A stretch of DNA of 61,037 nt from a bacterium (lineage in GTDB: Bacteria; Bacteroidota; Bacteroidia; Flavobacteriales_D; Sanyastnellaceae), in contig JAPOHG010000004.1 in NCBI GenBank assembly GCA_029979565.1, forward strand, positions 11,958 through 72,994, given 5' to 3'. Made by a program: the position numbers and the translations under genes. The notes beneath the pieces were generated by a model. It ran no database searches. It had not been told where the DNA came from and saw nothing but the letters and a program-made list of their open reading frames with translations. This document shows positions 9,150-18,300 of the stretch, one piece after another. Each line of letters starts with the position of its first letter. Positions within the stretch are counted from its first letter, which is position 1.

Positions 9150-9497
9150 TTAGAGGTGCATGAAGGCTTTCTTCGCCAGCAAGAGTTCCTCCGATTCAAC
9201 GTGGTCCGGATCGTCGACGCAGCAGTCAACCGGGCACACTGCAGCGCACTGGGGTTCGTCGTGGAACCCAACGCACTCGGTGCACTTCTCATGGGCGATG
9301 TAATACACGTCCATGTTCCGTGGATCATTTTCCAGTTCGGCGCTGACCATACCCGCCGTCGGGTGTTCACCTTCACCTTTGAACCCTGTTCCATCCGAAA
9401 ACTGCCAGCCGGCTCCGCCTTCGTATATGGCATTGTTGGGACACTCGGGTTCACAGGCACCGCAATTGATGCAGTCGTCGGTAATCATGATGGCCAT
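9150..9497 (-). CDS. 2[4Fe-4S] ferredoxin
   Basis: The 115-residue protein carries two cluster motifs. Cys9, Cys12, Cys15 and Cys19 form [12 protein letters not shown]. Cys72, Cys75, Cys84 and Cys88 form the second, with an eight-residue insertion between the second and third cysteines, as in YfhL/dicluster-type ferredoxins. It is a soluble electron carrier. The divergent neighbour is an acyl-CoA reductase, a pairing that recurs in Bacteroidota genomes, so the ferredoxin may serve that or a linked redox reaction; this is inference. The 56-base divergent gap holds -7 boxes for both directions. Confidence 0.93.
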   Translation of the reverse strand: MAIMITDDCINCGACEPECPNNAIYEGGAGWQFSDGTGFKGEGEHPTAGMVSAELENDPRNMDVYYIAHEKCTECVGFHDEPQCAAVCPVDCCVDDPDHVESEELLLAKKAFMHL

Positions 9498-9525
9498 GCG
9501 CGTGGTTGGTCTTGGGTTGCAGCGT

Positions 9526-9533
9526 TAAATTTG
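9526..9533 (+). promoter_or_regulatory. -7 box TAAATTTG for the acyl-CoA reductase
   Basis: A perfect TAnnTTTG match lies 20 bases before the ATG at 9554, with a GTTG 17 bases upstream as a weak -33 element. Confidence 0.55.
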
Positions 9534-9536
9534 AGG

Positions 9537-9544
9537 CGAAGATA
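9537..9544 (-). promoter_or_regulatory. -7-like box TATCTTCG for the ferredoxin
   Basis: It matches TAnnTT(T/C)G on the minus strand, 39 bases before the ferredoxin start. It sits next to the plus-strand box at 9526, giving back-to-back divergent promoters. Confidence 0.4.
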
Positions 9545-9553
9545 CGCACCAAA

Positions 9554-10603
9554 ATGACCAACACATTCCTTTCCGGCCTTGTTCAATTGGGCGCATGGTT
9601 CCGCGGTGAAGTGGCGAATGAGGGCCCCGAGGACGAAGGGCTGTTGCGTTTGGCCGAGGCGCAGAATCGTTGGTTCACGCCGGCTTTCGTCAAATCGGCA
9701 ATGAACGCCAATGGAGCGATGTTGCGTGCTGAAGTGTTGGAGCGTTGGCTCGCCGAATATTCCCAGCTGAACGATGCACGTTCGCCCCAGCACGTAGGCC
9801 TTGTCCTGGCCGGTAACTTGCCCATGGTAGGGTGGCACGATGTGCTGTGTGTGCTGCTCAGTGGACACCGAGCCTTGGTTAAGTGCAGTTCTGAAGACAA
9901 GGTCCTCATCCCGGCTGCAGTAGCTGCCTTGGATTCGTATTGCGACGAGGACATGGCGTCCCGTGTTGAATTTGTCAAGGGGACATTGGAAGGCGCGGAC
10001 GCCGTCATCGCTACGGGCAGTGCGAACACGAACCGATACTTTGAATACTACTTCCGCGACGTGCCTCGGGTATTGCGCAGCCAGCGAACAAGCGTCGCCG
10101 TCCTGAGCGGTTCGGAAACCCACGAACAGCTGCAAGCTTTGGGTTCTGACGGGTTTCAATATTACGGACTCGGTTGCCGCAGCATCACCAAATTGATGCT
10201 GCCCAAAGGGTTTGATCTGGACCGATTGTTCGCAGCGTGGGTGGAGTGGGGACATGTTGCCCAAAACAACAAGTACGCCAACAACTATGACTACCACAAA
10301 GCGGTGTGGTTATTGAATCGAGAGGATTTGATTGAAAACGGGTTCTTGCTCGTCAAGGAGGACGCTGGATGGGTGAGTCCAGTGGGAACCCTTTTTTATG
10401 CATGGTACGATGCATTGGACGATGTTCGCATTGAGCTCGAATCCGCTGCGGACAGTTTGCAGTGCATTGCGACTGAAATTCCGGAGGCGCTTAACGTCAC
10501 CACCACACCCACGGTGGCATTGGGACAGTCCCAAAAACCCAAGCCGTGGGATTATGCCGATGGAGTGGATACGCTGAACTTTCTATTGGCCTTATCTTCG
10601 TGA
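9554..10603 (+). CDS. LuxC-family acyl-CoA reductase
   Basis: The 349-residue protein matches the LuxC/acyl-CoA reductase family (aldehyde-dehydrogenase fold), which reduces acyl-CoA or acyl thioester to aldehyde with NADPH. Visible blocks are VLAGNLPMVGWHDVLCVLLSG, ALVKCSSEDKVLIP, TGSANTNRYFEYYF, and YYGLGCRSITKL, whose Cys is the probable acylated nucleophile. No luxA, luxB or luxE is nearby, so bioluminescence is not implied; most Bacteroidota encode this stand-alone form and its substrate is not established. The ATG at 9554 was chosen because family similarity begins there and a -7 box lies 20 bases upstream. Confidence 0.85.
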   Translation: MTNTFLSGLVQLGAWFRGEVANEGPEDEGLLRLAEAQNRWFTPAFVKSAMNANGAMLRAEVLERWLAEYSQLNDARSPQHVGLVLAGNLPMVGWHDVLCVLLSGHRALVKCSSEDKVLIPAAVAALDSYCDEDMASRVEFVKGTLEGADAVIATGSANTNRYFEYYFRDVPRVLRSQRTSVAVLSGSETHEQLQALGSDGFQYYGLGCRSITKLMLPKGFDLDRLFAAWVEWGHVAQNNKYANNYDYHKAVWLLNREDLIENGFLLVKEDAGWVSPVGTLFYAWYDALDDVRIELESAADSLQCIATEIPEALNVTTTPTVALGQSQKPKPWDYADGVDTLNFLLALSS

Positions 10604-10623
10604 CCAACCGCGAGAAATTCCGA

Positions 10624-11739
10624 ATGAATCGATTAAACCGTTGGGCCTTGAGCGCCGCTGGATGCACCGTTTTGCTGTGTGGGTGTTCGACGGACATTGA
10701 GCTGAATGCACCGTATGACCGCACCCCAGTGGTATTCAGCTTATTGGATGCGGCGCAAGACACCCAATGGGTGCGGATCAACCGCACTTGGTTGGGCGAC
10801 GGCAATCAGTTTGATGCGGCATTGACTGCCGATAGCAGTGAGTATCCGGCGGAAGAACTGACGGTTCACGTGCAGGAGCGCATGGGGAATGCAGTAGCGT
10901 CAGAATGGGCGTTGGTGGATACGGTGATCGAAAACAAATCGGAGGACGGAATTTTTTACGCTCCTGAACATCAGATGTGGTATTTCGTTCCTCAAGGGGG
11001 ACTTAATACCGATGCAGAATACGATTTGTCCATTTCAATTGCTTCTGAACCAGAAGCGGTGAGCTCAACGACCAACATGATTGCGGAGCAAATTGGGAAC
11101 ATCACCCAGCCGCCTCCCGGTGTGAACAATTTCAAACTCGGCTTTGCAAGCCCTGGATTCTCAACGACGTACCCAGACATCACGTTCAAATGGTCATCGA
11201 CTGCAGGCGCCAGCCGCTATGACATCACCGTGTACATTCACGTCATTGAACGCATTTGGAACGATTTGGATCATACCGACTTGCTCGAAGAACGTGAGCG
11301 GCTTGTGGAATGGAACATCGGCACGCTCAACACCGACGACGACGAAGGCGGCGAGGTGCTTCAAAAGGAAGTGAGCGGATCACGTTTCTACTCTACGCTG
11401 GCCACTCAGCTCGAAGTCGACCCGTACATCACTCGGGTGCTGGGAACATGGGATGAGGAAATTCAAATTGCGCGAGCGGTGGATTTTGTCCTTACGGTAG
11501 CGAATGAGGAGCTGTCGACTTACTTGGAGGTGAATGCACCGGTGACCGGTGTCATCCAAGAACGCCCGGAGTATACCAACATCAATGGAGGGCTGGGATT
11601 GTTTGCCGCGCGAGCTACCCAAGGCGTTTACGGCATTGGTTACACGACGGCATCGGTTGCTCATCTCATTGAGGGCGACGAGACAGCTGCGTTGAACTTC
11701 TGCACGCCCAATCCTTTCTCTGATTTCTACTGCGATTGA
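10624..11739 (+). CDS. Outer-membrane-type lipoprotein, weakly DUF4249-like
   Basis: The 371-residue product has a lipoprotein signal peptide with lipobox LLCGC (Cys21). The mature part begins with an Asp/Glu-containing stretch and PVVFSLLD...WVRINRTWLGDGN, a pattern I know from Bacteroidota lipoproteins of unknown role. The NINGGLGLFAA segment near the end recalls the closing segment of DUF4249 proteins. It follows the acyl-CoA reductase by 20 bases and its stop shares a base with the next start. A TATCTTCG box at 10593-10600 may give it its own promoter. No TonB-dependent receptor partner is present. Confidence 0.7.
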   Translation: MNRLNRWALSAAGCTVLLCGCSTDIELNAPYDRTPVVFSLLDAAQDTQWVRINRTWLGDGNQFDAALTADSSEYPAEELTVHVQERMGNAVASEWALVDTVIENKSEDGIFYAPEHQMWYFVPQGGLNTDAEYDLSISIASEPEAVSSTTNMIAEQIGNITQPPPGVNNFKLGFASPGFSTTYPDITFKWSSTAGASRYDITVYIHVIERIWNDLDHTDLLEERERLVEWNIGTLNTDDDEGGEVLQKEVSGSRFYSTLATQLEVDPYITRVLGTWDEEIQIARAVDFVLTVANEELSTYLEVNAPVTGVIQERPEYTNINGGLGLFAARATQGVYGIGYTTASVAHLIEGDETAALNFCTPNPFSDFYCD

Positions 11740-12179
11740 TGGAACATACCCTCTCTACCCAAATCCATGACGCCCGCATCGAACTTTCGATGGGGCTGTA
11801 CACCATCCAATTCGCGGATGAGGCTGTGCTCGATGTGAACCAGATGAAACGCGTGGAAGCCGCGCGCCGACAATTGGTGGAAGGCGGTGTGGGGCCGGTT
11901 TTGGTTCTCATTCCACGCAATGCGGCGCTAGTTGAACAGGAGGCTTTGGCTTGGTTGGGTTCTGAAGAGGCGATGTTGGACGTTCCTGCACGAGCGGTCG
12001 TCGTGCCATCATCCATCCAAGTTTTGCGCGATCGGATTCGGTGGGCCTTGTTCAAACCAACGGTTCCGTTCCGGGTTTTCCGGAACCCACAAGTCGCGAA
12101 AGGCTGGGTGCTCGATCAATGGTACGACTCCCAGATTGGAAAGGAGATCGACGCCTTCGAATCGGAAGGCCTCATTTGA
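11739..12179 (+). CDS. STAS/SpoIIAA-like small protein (DUF7793-like)
   Basis: The 146-residue protein, without signal peptide, resembles small alpha/beta proteins of Bacteroidota in the STAS-like class. It has a leading beta hairpin (ARIELSMGLYTIQF), a central strand (GPVLVLIPRNA) and a closing ARAVVVPSS...FRVFRNPQVAKGWVLDQW block typical of the group. Function is unknown; relatives are presumed regulatory or ligand-binding. Its ATG overlaps the TGA of the upstream lipoprotein gene by one base, so it is probably translationally coupled. Its stop lies one base from the convergent gene's stop. Confidence 0.62.
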   Translation: MEHTLSTQIHDARIELSMGLYTIQFADEAVLDVNQMKRVEAARRQLVEGGVGPVLVLIPRNAALVEQEALAWLGSEEAMLDVPARAVVVPSSIQVLRDRIRWALFKPTVPFRVFRNPQVAKGWVLDQWYDSQIGKEIDAFESEGLI

Positions 12180-12180
12180 T

Positions 12181-13218
12181 TCATTGAACCACAATGCGGG
12201 CTGATTGGCCTTCTGCTGTGCGGAGGGTGTACACTCCGGGGGAGGCGTCATCTGAAATCTTCAATGCCTTGGAGCGACCGGATAAAACTGCGCGACCGGT
12301 TCCATCGAATAGTGTCCAAGCCGATTGTTTTGTCCATTGCAAGAGCTGTCCCTGACGAATCGGATTGGGGAATGGTGTGAACGCTTCGGCTTTATTCGCC
12401 TCGCTCACATTGGTGGATTCACCCAAATCTTGGAAAGTCGCCGTCAACGGAAGTCCAAAAATTTCCGTGATTTCCAGCAAGGGGAATCCCATCCCAGCAC
12501 CCCACCATTGGTACGTAACCTGTTCTCGATCAATGGTGAACGGTTCGCCCAACTGCTCAATGAATACGTCATCCGTCGCGACCAGCTCCGTCCTGGTTCG
12601 GAGCACTTCGTAAGAACCGCTCGGCAATACGAGCGTGCCCCAGCCATCCACTTCGACGTCACGCGATTGGGTCAACCCGTATGTCAACACACCGGTTACG
12701 TCCAACTCGAATGCGGCTGTGCTGCTCATGGTTTCGCCATATTCCAGTGGAAGTGGAATCATTTCATCGATATCATCGTAGGTGACAGGCAGGTCAAAGC
12801 CCATGGCACTCAGTCCAATGCCGGCAATCGCGTAGGCGTCTCCATTTGTTTGGTAGAAGTTGTTGAAACCGTCGAGCGGAATGCCCAAGTCGACGCCGAG
12901 GTCAGGGAATTCAGTGGGCAAGAAAAAGTCGCATTGGTAGGTGGAATTGAAAGGGCTGTTGAAAACCAAGGCGGCGCTGATGCTTGCGTCGTCAATGTCG
13001 ACCGGCGTCAATGGAGCTTCCATCAGCGGGATCAAATCGCTGGCATCCCAGGTCGCATCTGCACCGTTGAGTTCGCCGAGGCTGATGTCTGTGATCGCTG
13101 CATTGACAAGCGGATAGGTAACATCCGGCTGGGGCATGTCATCTCCTGTGATGGTAATTTGCCCAAAAGCTGAAATGAATAAGCACAAAGAGGGAAGAAG
13201 GAGGGTTACGTTTCTCAT
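12181..13218 (-). CDS. Secreted protein with T9SS type A sorting tail
   Basis: The 345-residue protein has a signal peptide (MRNVTLLLPSLCLFISAFGQ) and a beta-rich body without a domain I can name. A C-terminal segment of about 70 residues (FTPFPNPIRQGQLLQWTK... to SPGVYTLRT) matches type IX secretion sorting tails: PNP box, central strand, GVYTL and a basic end. It should be carried across the outer membrane and anchored or released. The ATG at 13218 was chosen for the signal peptide. It lies 37 bases downstream of the TamB-like gene in the same direction and may be in one transcript with it. Confidence 0.85.
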   Translation of the reverse strand: MRNVTLLLPSLCLFISAFGQITITGDDMPQPDVTYPLVNAAITDISLGELNGADATWDASDLIPLMEAPLTPVDIDDASISAALVFNSPFNSTYQCDFFLPTEFPDLGVDLGIPLDGFNNFYQTNGDAYAIAGIGLSAMGFDLPVTYDDIDEMIPLPLEYGETMSSTAAFELDVTGVLTYGLTQSRDVEVDGWGTLVLPSGSYEVLRTRTELVATDDVFIEQLGEPFTIDREQVTYQWWGAGMGFPLLEITEIFGLPLTATFQDLGESTNVSEANKAEAFTPFPNPIRQGQLLQWTKQSAWTLFDGTGRAVLSGRSKALKISDDASPGVYTLRTAEGQSARIVVQ

Positions 13219-13233
13219 GGACTTTCTTTGCCC

Positions 13234-13241
13234 CGAAAATA
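13234..13241 (-). promoter_or_regulatory. -7-like box TATTTTCG before the T9SS cargo gene
   Basis: It matches TAnnTT(T/C)G, 15 bases before the ATG at 13218, in the short gap after the TamB-like gene. Confidence 0.3.
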
Positions 13242-13255
13242 CGGCGGTTTGTCGC

Positions 13256-16200
13256 TTATCTATTCTTCCATTCTGCCCACTCGTCGAACGCCCACTTGAA
13301 CCGGATGCCAACTCCTTGAACGGCATCGCCTTCGATGGCGTTGGTAAGGGAGGCGTTTTGGCGCGAGTGGCCGGTCAATTGAATACCACCGTCATCTGTC
13401 AAATCGAAACTGACGGTTAGGTCCTGAATCTGGAAGTCTTCGGCCTGCACGTTTCCAAAGGTTTGAGCGCCCACCTCGCCTTCGATGTGCAATCGATCGT
13501 TGAGCAGCTGGGTGCTCAGCGCCAGGCCCACCTCCTGTTCGCCGCTCAACGCGTCCTGAGCGTAATCCAGCCCTACGTCCATGGAAGGGGCAATCTGCGA
13601 AATCCAGTGTCCAAGTTGATTCGCCAAGAACTGGGTGCTTTGCGCAGGCTGGATGAATCCGCCAACGGCCGCGGTTGTGGGGTCGGTGGGAATGAATTGG
13701 CTAAGGGTGAGGAGACCTAAAGCTTGTCGCTGCACGGCTTCCTCATTCACAAGGGCACCTTCGACAAGGGCTTGAATTCGGGAATCGGCGGTGGGTACCG
13801 CCACATTGAAATCCAATCCAGGCCGGAGCATAGAACCTTTCAGTTGCAATTGCAGCTCCACCGGAATGCGTCCAGGGAGGTCGTTAATTTCAGGGAGTAG
13901 CGGGTCGAGTGACGTACGCGTTGTGTACGTTGTGGCGACATTCAGTTGGGCATCGTATGGATCTCCTTCCCACGAAACCGTACTTCCCGACTGGATGTCA
14001 AACCGCTTGTTGAACCAGTTTTGCAAGGTGAAGTGGTAGGCTCCTTCGGTGATTTCCAGATTGCCCGTCATGTCCAGTTGCTCGAAATCTTTCACCTCCA
14101 AATCGAGGTGGCCAACCGCGTTGCCAACGATTTCGTCGCCGACCTTTCGGTTGAAAACAATGCGTGCTTGGGCGCCTTCATTGACGTCGATGCCGAGATT
14201 GAGCCGTGTGTCAGAAAAGGTGCCGCGCGGAGCGGCGGTGATTTCGGATTCAACTTGGGCCATTTTGAACCGAACGAAATCCGCGTAGTCCACATCATTG
14301 CGGCTGTCCATGGGCAGCGCAAAATCAGTTCCTCGACCCGTTTCGAGCAGGGCATCAATCTCCAGCACCGGACCATATCCGGATACGTTGATGTCGCCCG
14401 TCCCTTTCGCGGTTCCGTAGAACAACGCATCATCGGTGATGGGAATGTCCATGAGTGCGATGGGCCGATCACGGATCTCTATGCCGAAGTCCAAATCCCA
14501 CTCCTTGAATGCGGTATGCAGGACCGTTCCGTTGAAACGTGCTTCGGTACTGTCTCTATCGAAAAGTGCCCACTGGTCCATGAAAAATCCATCGGGTTGG
14601 ACCTTGACGGTTCCCTCGGCTCTGTACCGCGTGCCGAGGTAAGGCACGGCCAGGGTAACTTCTTGGGGCACCACCTCTCCGTCAATACGAGGAAATCCAT
14701 CCAACCCATGGACCGTCAATTCGCCAGATACCTGGCCATTCAATTCAATGCTTTCGGGTGGCAGCAGTCCATTTACAGGAGCGAGGTCGAGATCAGTAAA
14801 CGCGACATCTGCGTGTCCCGTTGGAAGATCATTCCACGGAAGGTCTATGGCCGCGCGAATGGATCCAGATGGAAGTGCATTCGCTTCAAAAGTCAGTTGA
14901 GGTGCGCTGGTGGTTCCTGCTATGGCTGCCTGAACATCCACAACCGCAAAATCACCCCACTGCGCGTTTTCGCAGGTGAATGAGCCTGCCATTGTAGGTT
15001 CACCTGGGCCGGCACGAAGGGTGAGGGTGCCATCGATTCCGCTGACGTTGTGCGCAGCGCTTCCCCAGCCAAAGCCACGGTGGGCCATGTGAGCTTGAAG
15101 GTTCCAATCGCTGGCATGGTTGAAGCCGCCGGAAAATTCGACGGCTCCTCCCGATGAAAGGAAGCGCATGGTGGACATGGAACAGGCCGACGTTTCAGCA
15201 TCAATGAATACCGATGCCGGTTCTTGCAACGTGAAGGCCTCGTTGCCTGCTTCACCGATGCAGCTTTCAATCGCCAATTCCAGTCCTGCTGCTCCTGCTG
15301 TCAATTGGCCCAATGCTTCATCAAAGACGGGGGTGTCGTTGAATGCGAAGCCATGTGCTTCCCAATTCAACAGCGAAGGTTCTTCGGATTGGAGTGTCCC
15401 ATTGACCGAGACATTGCTTACGGTGACCCCCCCAAAGAATAGGGAAGAAATGTTGGTGTGAAGCATGCCCTTGGTTCCGTTCCAGCCTGCGTGGATGGAG
15501 AAGGGCTCGGACGTGGTGAAGGGCAAATCGGCGAGGAGTGCGATGGGTTTCAGGTTGGCCACTTGGATTTGAACGTCCAACTGTGGAGGTATGGAGGCGT
15601 TTTGGGTACGCGGCTCAAATGCCAACCGGGTGGGATTGAATGAGCAGTCAGTCAACAGTGCAGAGTTGCATTGTGCCTTACCAGATGTTATCCCGGAGGC
15701 CCATTCCACTGACCACGCGTCTAAATTGCGTTTTTGGATGGCATCGAACCGATCGAAAGACCGAGGGATGTTATTCTCCAACAACACGATGTCCCGCACT
15801 TCAAGCACCTGTGTCCAGTTTTTCTCGTCGGTTCCAGACCCTCGCCATCCAATGCGGGCGTAAAGTTCCCATGGCGAATCGGAATCGGTATGGCGGACCA
15901 ACTGCTCGATTCGCGTATCGGTCGAGAATGACCAATCGGATGGTCCCCATTCGGCATTCCACGCCGTGGTGACCGCATCGCCATCGGGATGGGAAGCGAT
16001 GAGGTTGCCGTGCCACCCTGTTTCGCCGGCCCGTCCATTCCCATTCAACTGCCAGCCCCCTGGGCGAAGGTCTTGCCTCTGCCAATCCAAGGCGAAGCCA
16101 ATCAATGATGCCGTGAATTCCGATTGGTCTGCGCGGCGGTCCCAAGACAATGACAGGTATTGGCTCGAACCGGTTGATGGCGTCAACTGCGCTCGAGCGA

Positions 16201-17248
16201 CAGCCCCGTCGTATTCCCCTTCCAAATTCCAGTGAGGGTGCATGCTGAAATAGGAAGGAAAGGGCATGCCGGCAAGGGTGGTAAAGAATTCGAGTTGAGT
16301 GGTATCCATCTTGATCGGGCCGATTTTCCAGGTCGAACCGCTGTATGCCAACGGGACCTCCACGCCCAATTGGGAGAAAGAACCGATTCCACCGGATTCG
16401 GGATGCCACGATAACGCACCGGAAATGACGGAATCGGAGACCACTTGAGGCAATTTGTTTAACCAATGCTCTGGATGAATCGGCCATTTCTGGATGTTTG
16501 GCGTGGCTTGAAAAGCAATGGTGTGTGTTTCATTAATCACCCTCCATTCGGTGGACAGAACTCCCCAGTTGGATCCAGTTTGCATTGCGATATGGCGCAT
16601 AGAATCGTTGGATTGAATTTGCACATCCATTCCTTCCAAGGCCATGGGGTCTGTCCATGCGCCTGACCATGGATTGTCGTTCAGGGGAAGGGGGGATGCC
16701 ATCGCTTGTGGCACCTGAAAGGTGCCGTTGAGGTAGGTTCCGTCCCAGTTCATCTCGGCAAGGGTCAACAGTTCCCATTCCAAGAGCACCGCAGATTTAG
16801 TGGTTCGGAATTCGACGTGCACGTCCCGCACGCTTGCTGCATCTACGACCAAGGAAAACGGTTGAGGAGCAGTGGTTGGCTTGGTTGAAGTTGCGTCATT
16901 CTTAGGATTGACAGCCACTCCTTCAACGCCTTCCACAAGTAGCTGCGCCACGTGCCACGATGGGCTGCCGAGGCCTTCTAGACTCACAGCCACGTGATTG
17001 AAACGCAGGTTCGTACCGTACGCATTGGTGAGGGTAGCATTGTCCAACTCAATGGCGAGAGGGAACAGCCGAATTGAAGCCTGTTCAACCGACCAGTTCA
17101 AGCCTTGGTTTCCGGTTGCTTTGTTTAACACCAGGCGACATGCCCACGTTTGAAAAGCTGGAGTGAGGCCAATGCCAACGAATAAGCTCAAGGACGCGAC
17201 GAAGAGGTAGCGTTTGCGGCGGCGTTGATTTGTGATAAGGGCCCTCAT
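13256..17248 (-). CDS. tamB: TamB-like translocation/assembly protein (DUF490)
   Basis: The 1330-residue protein has one N-terminal membrane segment (about residues 14-35), a long beta-rich body and a C-terminal DUF490 region (about residues 950-1320) with GNLEITEGAYHFTLQNWFNKRF and the GLLTLSQFIP block. TamB/YhdP-type proteins bridge inner and outer membranes as a hydrophobic groove and support outer-membrane protein assembly or phospholipid transport. A TamA/BamA partner often lies next to it in Bacteroidota, but none is in this window. It starts 38 bases from the divergent tsaD, a common pairing in Bacteroidota; the gap contains a palindromic promoter. Confidence 0.88.
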   Translation of the reverse strand: MRALITNQRRRKRYLFVASLSLFVGIGLTPAFQTWACRLVLNKATGNQGLNWSVEQASIRLFPLAIELDNATLTNAYGTNLRFNHVAVSLEGLGSPSWHVAQLLVEGVEGVAVNPKNDATSTKPTTAPQPFSLVVDAASVRDVHVEFRTTKSAVLLEWELLTLAEMNWDGTYLNGTFQVPQAMASPLPLNDNPWSGAWTDPMALEGMDVQIQSNDSMRHIAMQTGSNWGVLSTEWRVINETHTIAFQATPNIQKWPIHPEHWLNKLPQVVSDSVISGALSWHPESGGIGSFSQLGVEVPLAYSGSTWKIGPIKMDTTQLEFFTTLAGMPFPSYFSMHPHWNLEGEYDGAVARAQLTPSTGSSQYLSLSWDRRADQSEFTASLIGFALDWQRQDLRPGGWQLNGNGRAGETGWHGNLIASHPDGDAVTTAWNAEWGPSDWSFSTDTRIEQLVRHTDSDSPWELYARIGWRGSGTDEKNWTQVLEVRDIVLLENNIPRSFDRFDAIQKRNLDAWSVEWASGITSGKAQCNSALLTDCSFNPTRLAFEPRTQNASIPPQLDVQIQVANLKPIALLADLPFTTSEPFSIHAGWNGTKGMLHTNISSLFFGGVTVSNVSVNGTLQSEEPSLLNWEAHGFAFNDTPVFDEALGQLTAGAAGLELAIESCIGEAGNEAFTLQEPASVFIDAETSACSMSTMRFLSSGGAVEFSGGFNHASDWNLQAHMAHRGFGWGSAAHNVSGIDGTLTLRAGPGEPTMAGSFTCENAQWGDFAVVDVQAAIAGTTSAPQLTFEANALPSGSIRAAIDLPWNDLPTGHADVAFTDLDLAPVNGLLPPESIELNGQVSGELTVHGLDGFPRIDGEVVPQEVTLAVPYLGTRYRAEGTVKVQPDGFFMDQWALFDRDSTEARFNGTVLHTAFKEWDLDFGIEIRDRPIALMDIPITDDALFYGTAKGTGDINVSGYGPVLEIDALLETGRGTDFALPMDSRNDVDYADFVRFKMAQVESEITAAPRGTFSDTRLNLGIDVNEGAQARIVFNRKVGDEIVGNAVGHLDLEVKDFEQLDMTGNLEITEGAYHFTLQNWFNKRFDIQSGSTVSWEGDPYDAQLNVATTYTTRTSLDPLLPEINDLPGRIPVELQLQLKGSMLRPGLDFNVAVPTADSRIQALVEGALVNEEAVQRQALGLLTLSQFIPTDPTTAAVGGFIQPAQSTQFLANQLGHWISQIAPSMDVGLDYAQDALSGEQEVGLALSTQLLNDRLHIEGEVGAQTFGNVQAEDFQIQDLTVSFDLTDDGGIQLTGHSRQNASLTNAIEGDAVQGVGIRFKWAFDEWAEWKNR

Positions 17249-17258
17249 CTATTGTTTG

Positions 17259-17274
17259 TGAAAGTATACTTTTG
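17259..17274. promoter_or_regulatory. Palindromic divergent -7 element (TamB / tsaD)
   Basis: Bases 17261-17272 form the perfect palindrome AAAGTATACTTT. Read on plus it continues into TACTTTTG (17267-17274), a perfect -7 box 12 bases before the tsaD ATG. Read on minus it gives TACTTTCA (17266-17259), 10 bases before the TamB ATG. One symmetric element may thus serve both genes. Confidence 0.5.
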
Positions 17275-17286
17275 CGTTCAGAAATC

Positions 17287-18300
17287 ATGCCAAGTCCTCC
17301 AGTAATCCTTGCCATTGAATCCTCCTGTGATGACACGGGGGTAGCGGTCATCCGAGGTAACGAGGTATTGTCCAACGCCATCGCAAACCAATCGGTGCAC
17401 GAGCAATACGGTGGGGTTGTTCCCGAATTGGCAAGCCGGGCCCATGCGCAGAACATCGTCCCAACGCTGGAATCCGCCATGCAGACGGCCGGAATCCAGG
17501 TAGCTGACATCGATGCCGTGGCGTACACACGCGGTCCCGGATTGATGGGCAGCCTGCATGTTGGAACAGCTTTCGCCAAATCATGGGCGTGGGCGCATGG
17601 CATCCCTATGGTGCCCGTAAATCATATGCAAGCGCACATCTTGGCCCACTTCTTGGCACCAGAGCCATTTCCGGCGTTTCCTTTTTTGTGCTTGACGGTG
17701 AGTGGAGGACACACCCAATTGGTCCGGGTGGATGCTCCACTGGAAATGACCATTCTGGGCGAGACGAAGGACGATGCAGCAGGGGAGGCCTTCGATAAAG
17801 TGGCCAAGCTCATGGGGCTCCCGTACCCTGGTGGCCCGGTGCTCGATCGCATGGCCGCGGAAGGTGATGGCTCAGTATTTGCTTTTACCAAGCCGAAAGT
17901 GCCGGATTTGGATATGAGTTTCAGCGGATTGAAAACCCAGATTTGGCAATTTCTGCAAAAGCATGTTCAGCGCGATTCTTCGTTCATTGAAGCCCGCAAA
18001 AACGACATCGCCGCCAGTGTTCAAAATGCTATTCTTGACATCCTGATGGAAAAAGTGGAGGCGGCCGTAGAGCAAACAGGCATCCTTCGCGTAGCCATTG
18101 CCGGTGGCGTTTCTGCAAACCGTGGATTGCGCGCTCGATTGAACCACAAACAAGCGGATGCCGGCTGGGAGGTCTTCATCCCACCAATGGCCTATTGCAC
18201 AGACAATGCTGCGATGATTGCTATGGCCGGGAGCATGTTGTACCAGGCTGGTTCCCGTGGCTCCCTGAGTGATGAACCGGTTCCGCGCTGGGCTTTTTAA
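17287..18300 (+). CDS. tsaD: tRNA N6-adenosine threonylcarbamoyltransferase
   Basis: The 337-residue protein transfers the threonylcarbamoyl group from TC-AMP to A37 of ANN-decoding tRNAs (t6A synthesis) with TsaB and TsaE. The ASKHA-fold ATPase marks are all present: ESSCDDTGVA (11-20), GVVPELASRAHA, the metal-binding His113-Met-Gln-Ala-His117, SGGHTQLV, and YCTDNAAMIA near the C-terminus. The ATG at 17287 fits the family start; an in-frame TTG five codons earlier overlaps the -7 box and is unlikely. The last four bases (TTAA) are shared with the stop codon of the convergent kinase gene. Confidence 0.97.
   Translation: MPSPPVILAIESSCDDTGVAVIRGNEVLSNAIANQSVHEQYGGVVPELASRAHAQNIVPTLESAMQTAGIQVADIDAVAYTRGPGLMGSLHVGTAFAKSWAWAHGIPMVPVNHMQAHILAHFLAPEPFPAFPFLCLTVSGGHTQLVRVDAPLEMTILGETKDDAAGEAFDKVAKLMGLPYPGGPVLDRMAAEGDGSVFAFTKPKVPDLDMSFSGLKTQIWQFLQKHVQRDSSFIEARKNDIAASVQNAILDILMEKVEAAVEQTGILRVAIAGGVSANRGLRARLNHKQADAGWEVFIPPMAYCTDNAAMIAMAGSMLYQAGSRGSLSDEPVPRWAF

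Noticed and set aside
9554-10603. LuxC-like reductase considered as evidence for bioluminescence
   Set aside because: No luciferase (luxAB) or LuxE homologue is present, and stand-alone members are common in non-luminous Bacteroidota.
13946-14983. Long plus-strand frame (345 codons) inside the TamB-like gene
   Set aside because: It is fully covered by the 1330-residue TamB-like frame, has no recognisable domain and no promoter box, and its composition is unlike neighbouring proteins.
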